From assembly GCA_964420835.1 (NCBI GenBank), contig CAYQUO010000018.1, forward strand, positions 1-64,000: a stretch of DNA of 64,000 nucleotides, given 5' to 3'. The translations under genes were made by a program, and so were the position numbers. This document shows positions 61,311 to 64,000 of this stretch, in pieces; within the stretch, counting starts at the first letter, position 1; each line of letters starts with the position of its first letter. The notes beneath the pieces are model-generated. The model saw only the letters and a list, made by a program, of their open reading frames with translations, did not search any database and was not told the DNA's origin. Source of the DNA: CAYQUO01 sp964420835. GTDB taxonomy: Bacteria; Chloroflexota; Anaerolineae; Anaerolineales; Anaerolineaceae.

Positions 61311-62198
61311 GTGACAGCGGATCCGGGTAAAGCCGATGGCCACCGGGTTGTACAAACCCTGGCCAGGGCCGGAGAGGTGATCCTTCACCGCAGCCGGTCG
61401 CAACAGGCAGCCCCCTGGCAGAACCCTCCCGACGGTCCCCTGAAAGTGGGGGTGGACCTGGGGACAACCTACCTGGTGCTGGTGGTGTTGGACCAGAACG
61501 ATGTGCCCCTGGCAGGGGAGTGGCAGTTTGCCGCGGTGGCCCGCGACGGGCTGGTGGTGGACTATGCCGGGGCGACAGGGTTGCTGACCGGAATGAAAAG
61601 GCGCGTGGAAGCCCGCATTGGGCGCTCCTTAACCCATGCCGCCAGTGGATATCCGCCAGGCGTACCCAGGGCGGAGGTGAGGGCCACAGCCAACGTGATC
61701 GAGGCGGCAGGAATGGACTGCCCAACCCTGTTCGATGAACCTTCAGCGGCCAACCAGGTGTTGAAAGTTCAGGATGGGGCAATTGTGGACATTGGCGGGG
61801 GAACGACCGGTATTGCCATTGTGCGCAATGGCAAGGTGATCCACACGGCTGATGAGGCAACTGGGGGAACCCATTTTTCGCTTGTGATCGCCGGTGCGCT
61901 GGGGATCAGTTTTGAGGAGGCAGAAGAACTGAAATTGATCCCGGCTGAACAGGAACGGCTTTTCCCGGTCGTTCGACCAGTGATGGAGAAGGTGGGGACG
62001 ATCATTCACAGGCATACCCATGAACAACGGGTGGAGCAGATCACCCTGGTCGGGGGGGCCTCGGCCTTCAGCGGGATGGCAGGGGTGATCGAGGAAGTGA
62101 CCGGTGTGCCGACATGCGTGCCCGCTGACCCGCTGTTCGTCACCCCGCTGGGCCTGGCAATGCACGATACCGCCAATGGAGGCGGAAGAATGGAGTAA
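61311..62198 (+). CDS. eutJ: EutJ-like actin-fold ATPase
   Basis: A 295-residue protein of the Hsp70/actin superfamily as found in ethanolamine and related microcompartment operons. Phosphate-binding motifs V-G-V-D-L-G-T-T (about 46-53) and V-D-I-G-G-G-T-T-G (about 160-168) and the late L-V-G-G-A-S segment are present. Its role is not known; it may be a chaperone or reactivating factor for the compartment enzymes. Start is a GTG; the first 40 residues are not conserved-looking, so a later start is possible. Confidence 0.82.
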   Translation: MTADPGKADGHRVVQTLARAGEVILHRSRSQQAAPWQNPPDGPLKVGVDLGTTYLVLVVLDQNDVPLAGEWQFAAVARDGLVVDYAGATGLLTGMKRRVEARIGRSLTHAASGYPPGVPRAEVRATANVIEAAGMDCPTLFDEPSAANQVLKVQDGAIVDIGGGTTGIAIVRNGKVIHTADEATGGTHFSLVIAGALGISFEEAEELKLIPAEQERLFPVVRPVMEKVGTIIHRHTHEQRVEQITLVGGASAFSGMAGVIEEVTGVPTCVPADPLFVTPLGLAMHDTANGGGRME

Positions 62199-62200
62199 GG

Positions 62201-62827
62201 ATGGCAGATACCTTTTCATTGCGCTGTTACTGCTTCCTGGACCGGATGCAGGCCCAGTTCGCAGCCTTCATCGGGACGATAACCCAGGGTGACCTGCCCA
62301 CGGAAGGCATGGCGGCATTGTATGTTGAAATGGCGCCCGGCAACGAGGTTTTTCGCGTGGTTGACATCGCCGTAAAGGCAACAGAAGCCCGGCCGGGAGC
62401 CCAGATCGTGGAACGTGAATTTGGCATGTTCGAGGTGCACTCGCTAAACCAGGCGGCCGTGCTGGAAGCCGGGGATGTTGTGCTGCAACGGCTGGGGCTG
62501 AGCGTTGCCGACCGCATCAAACCCGAGGTGGTATCGACCCAGGTGATCACCCGGATCGACCCGTACCAGTCGCAACTGCTCAACCGCTTTAGGCGGGGCA
62601 GCATGCTGGTGCCGGGAGAAACGCTGCTGGTGCTGGAATGCGCACCGGCGGCGTACATCAACTATGCCTGCAACGAGGCTGAGAAAAAGGCCAGCATTAA
62701 ACTGGTGCATGTATCTTCGGTTGGGAGGTTTGGGCGCATGTGGTTATGCGGCAGCGAGGCGGAGATCATCACGGCCCGTGATGCAGCCATCTCTGCGTTG
62801 GAGAACCTGGATGGAAGGAAGGAATAA
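62201..62827 (+). CDS. Tandem-domain microcompartment shell protein (BMC-T)
   Basis: A 208-residue protein with two BMC-type domains. The first (about 10-100) is diverged and ends near E-A-G-D-V-V-L-Q-R. The second (about 105-205) has N-E-A-E-K-K-A-S-I-K-L-V-H-V and C-G-S-E-A-E-I-I-T-A-R-D-A-A, the usual helix-strand pattern. BMC-T proteins form trimers with larger, sometimes gated pores that may pass cofactors. It begins two bases after eutJ. Confidence 0.82.
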   Translation: MADTFSLRCYCFLDRMQAQFAAFIGTITQGDLPTEGMAALYVEMAPGNEVFRVVDIAVKATEARPGAQIVEREFGMFEVHSLNQAAVLEAGDVVLQRLGLSVADRIKPEVVSTQVITRIDPYQSQLLNRFRRGSMLVPGETLLVLECAPAAYINYACNEAEKKASIKLVHVSSVGRFGRMWLCGSEAEIITARDAAISALENLDGRKE

Positions 62828-62861
62828 GGCAGGCCAGTAAACCCCTGGCCAGGAGAGTAGG

Positions 62862-63239
62862 ATGACGAAAGAGTTCTATACAGAAAAGGACATTGAAGAC
62901 CTGGCGGCACGCGGGGTGATGTCTTTGCAGGTAACGGAAAACGTGGTGTTGACCGACCTGGCCTACGAACGGGCCAAAGCCCTGGGCGTTGCACTGGTGG
63001 AATGTGCGGATAACCCGCCGGCGGCGCCGGTGCGACCCTACCTGAGCGGCGGCAGCCCGGCAAACAGCCAGGCATTGCATTCCACAGAAAATGCCGCGCC
63101 ATTGGCCGCTGAATTGGAACCGAAGGACCTTCGGGAGCGCATTCGCAGCGCGGTGAACGCTCGCCTGGGCAACGCGGTGGATCCAACGGTGTTGGAGACG
63201 ATCATCAACCGGGTGTTGGCAGGTACGGGGATCAAGTAG
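62862..63239 (+). CDS. Microcompartment-associated protein of unknown function with C-terminal targeting helix
   Basis: A 125-residue protein. The N-terminal 45 residues begin Y-T-E-K-D-I-E-D-L-A and end K-A-L-G-V-A-L-V, a pattern also present at the start of some cobalamin-adenosyltransferase-like compartment proteins (from memory, low certainty). After a Pro/Ser/Ala-rich hinge (50-80) come two amphipathic helices, L-R-E-R-I-R-S-A-V-N-A-R-L and V-L-E-T-I-I-N-R-V-L-A-G, resembling the targeting helices of the operon's enzymes. It could scaffold cargo or link it to the shell. No catalytic residues recognised. Confidence 0.7.
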   Translation: MTKEFYTEKDIEDLAARGVMSLQVTENVVLTDLAYERAKALGVALVECADNPPAAPVRPYLSGGSPANSQALHSTENAAPLAAELEPKDLRERIRSAVNARLGNAVDPTVLETIINRVLAGTGIK

Positions 63240-63244
63240 GGCAT

Positions 63245-63565
63245 ATGCAGTTGGGACGGGTGAAGGGCACGGCGGTCTGCACGCTCAAGGTAGAAGGCCT
63301 TGAGGGCATCAAGTTGCTGGTTGTGCAACCGCTGAACAAGCGCTTGGAGCCGATGGGCACATTGCAGGTGGCAGCGGATGTGGTGCAGGCAGGCCCGGGG
63401 GACCTGTGCGTGATGGTGCGCGCCCGCGAGGCATCGCTGGCCATGCCGGAGATCAAGTTCGTGCCGGTGGACCTGGCGCTGGTGGGGATCGTGGATGAAA
63501 TGGAAGTGAAGGAAGATGGTGAGTTCAACATTGCCCTGCGGCAGGGCTGGAATCGCTACACATAG
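63245..63565 (+). CDS. Microcompartment vertex protein (EutN/CcmL, BMC-P), copy 2
   Basis: A 106-residue BMC-P family protein. Compared with copy 1 the start is changed to L-G-R-V-K-G-T-A-V-C-T-L-K-V, but the L-L-V-V-Q-P-L block, the A-A-D-V-V-Q-A-G-P-G-D segment and the closing I-V-G-I-V-D-E-M are kept. The central G-x-A/S-R segment is replaced by an R-A-R-E-A-S insertion. Starts five bases after the previous stop. Confidence 0.88.
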   Translation: MQLGRVKGTAVCTLKVEGLEGIKLLVVQPLNKRLEPMGTLQVAADVVQAGPGDLCVMVRAREASLAMPEIKFVPVDLALVGIVDEMEVKEDGEFNIALRQGWNRYT

Positions 63566-63577
63566 GGGAAACAAGCG

Positions 63578-63856
63578 ATGATCCTGGCCAAGGTGGTTGG
63601 AACGGTGGTGACGACAATCAGTCACCCGCACTACAAGGGCAGGCGGCTGCTGGTGGTACAGCCAATGGCGGCACCGGGGGAGGCGCCGGATGACGATTTC
63701 ATCGCCCTGGATAACACGCAGGCAGGCATGGGAGACACGGTGCTGATCAACCGGGAGGGAAACGGAGCCCGGCAGATGCTGGGCAACCCGGACGCCTGTG
63801 TGATCTCGGTGATCTGCGGGATCGTGGACGCGGTGTACCTGGAAGAGGCCCGGTAA
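63578..63856 (+). CDS. Microcompartment vertex protein (EutN/CcmL, BMC-P), copy 3
   Basis: A 92-residue BMC-P protein, closer to copy 1: start L-A-K-V-V-G-T-V-V-T-T-I, then L-L-V-V-Q-P, D-N-T-Q-A-G-M-G-D-T-V-L and the E-G-N-G-A-R segment. Last gene of the operon; a terminator follows 39 bases after the stop. Three different vertex proteins suggest mixed or alternative corners in one shell. Confidence 0.92.
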   Translation: MILAKVVGTVVTTISHPHYKGRRLLVVQPMAAPGEAPDDDFIALDNTQAGMGDTVLINREGNGARQMLGNPDACVISVICGIVDAVYLEEAR

Positions 63857-63895
63857 TATTTTTCCCACAGCAACATCAACCAATAAGGATACTGG

Positions 63896-63925
63896 AAACG
63901 CCCCGGGGAAGGGGTGTTTTATTAT
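63896..63925 (+). terminator. Intrinsic terminator closing the microcompartment operon
   Basis: AAACGCCCC pairs with GGGGTGTTT (one G-U pair) around a 6-base loop, followed by T-rich sequence. Confidence 0.7.
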
Positions 63926-63929
63926 GTGA

Positions 63930-63960
63930 GGGAATATTCGTTTTCGTTTTTTCGTTTTTC
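63930..63960 (-). repeat. Dispersed 31-base repeat, copy 2 (inverted)
   Basis: Exact reverse complement of 38850-38880: GGGAATATTCG followed by CGTTTT-like units, placed just after the operon terminator. Confidence 0.75.
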
Positions 63961-64000
63961 TGATGAATTCATGATTTGTCCTTTTAATGGCTCGTGGTGT

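Overview
The window looks like a chromosomal segment of a GC-rich bacterium, most likely a Chloroflexota (Anaerolineae-like) species. This rests on several things seen together: lipoproteins and membrane proteins with long Thr/Pro-rich linkers, SH3-type and DUF3048-type surface proteins, an SPU-type microcompartment locus, and strong Shine-Dalgarno starts mixed with apparently leaderless genes. The taxonomic call is inference; there is no rRNA or tRNA gene here to anchor it. No prophage, insertion sequence, CRISPR array or tRNA was found.

Left part (1-31.5 kb). After a broken repeat protein come cfa with a flavin-dependent reductase, adenine deaminase, a phosphohexomutase, a DUF389-like/SH3 membrane protein, a small HAD hydrolase, and an ECF sigma / anti-sigma / NUDIX cluster whose genes overlap. 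Next are mntP, two DUF3048 lipoproteins that flank a lipid-kinase/acyltransferase operon, and a secreted beta-helix protein with thrombospondin type-3 repeats. That protein's gene is preceded by a promoter-terminator leader that may be a regulatory RNA. Then come a tandem DsbA protein, an M48 peptidase gene split by an in-frame stop, several small envelope proteins, a large glycosyltransferase-like membrane protein, threonine aldolase and a BMP-type lipoprotein.

Middle part (30.3-51 kb). A membrane-anchored tyrosine phosphatase, a NERD-nuclease/helicase, an HtrA protease, a membrane-anchored TIR protein, a MgtC/DUF4010 transporter and an AT-richer patch with a frameshifted DUF6998-like gene are followed by housekeeping genes (ftsK, rsmE, rsmI, lipA). 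A compact seven-gene reverse-strand cluster then runs from a cation/proton antiporter through a PII-like protein, an orphan DNA methyltransferase, a glycosyltransferase, an AlkD-like repair protein and an SH3 lipoprotein to a nucleoside phosphorylase.

Right part (51-64 kb). A luciferase-like flavin enzyme is followed by an OsmC-family gene that carries an in-frame TGA exactly where the catalytic cysteine should be. A short hairpin resembling a bacterial SECIS lies just downstream, so this is a strong selenoprotein candidate. After a homocysteine methyltransferase, a VWA protein and a MerR regulator, a divergent GntR regulator faces a ten-gene bacterial microcompartment operon: RpiB-like isomerase, DeoC, three pentamer vertex proteins, CoA-acylating aldehyde dehydrogenase, one hexamer, one tandem trimer, an EutJ-like ATPase and an unknown protein. 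It closes with a terminator near the window edge. The operon has the make-up of a sugar-phosphate-utilising (SPU) compartment that would cleave deoxyribose 5-phosphate and oxidise the acetaldehyde to acetyl-CoA. No phosphotransacylase or alcohol dehydrogenase is present in the operon.
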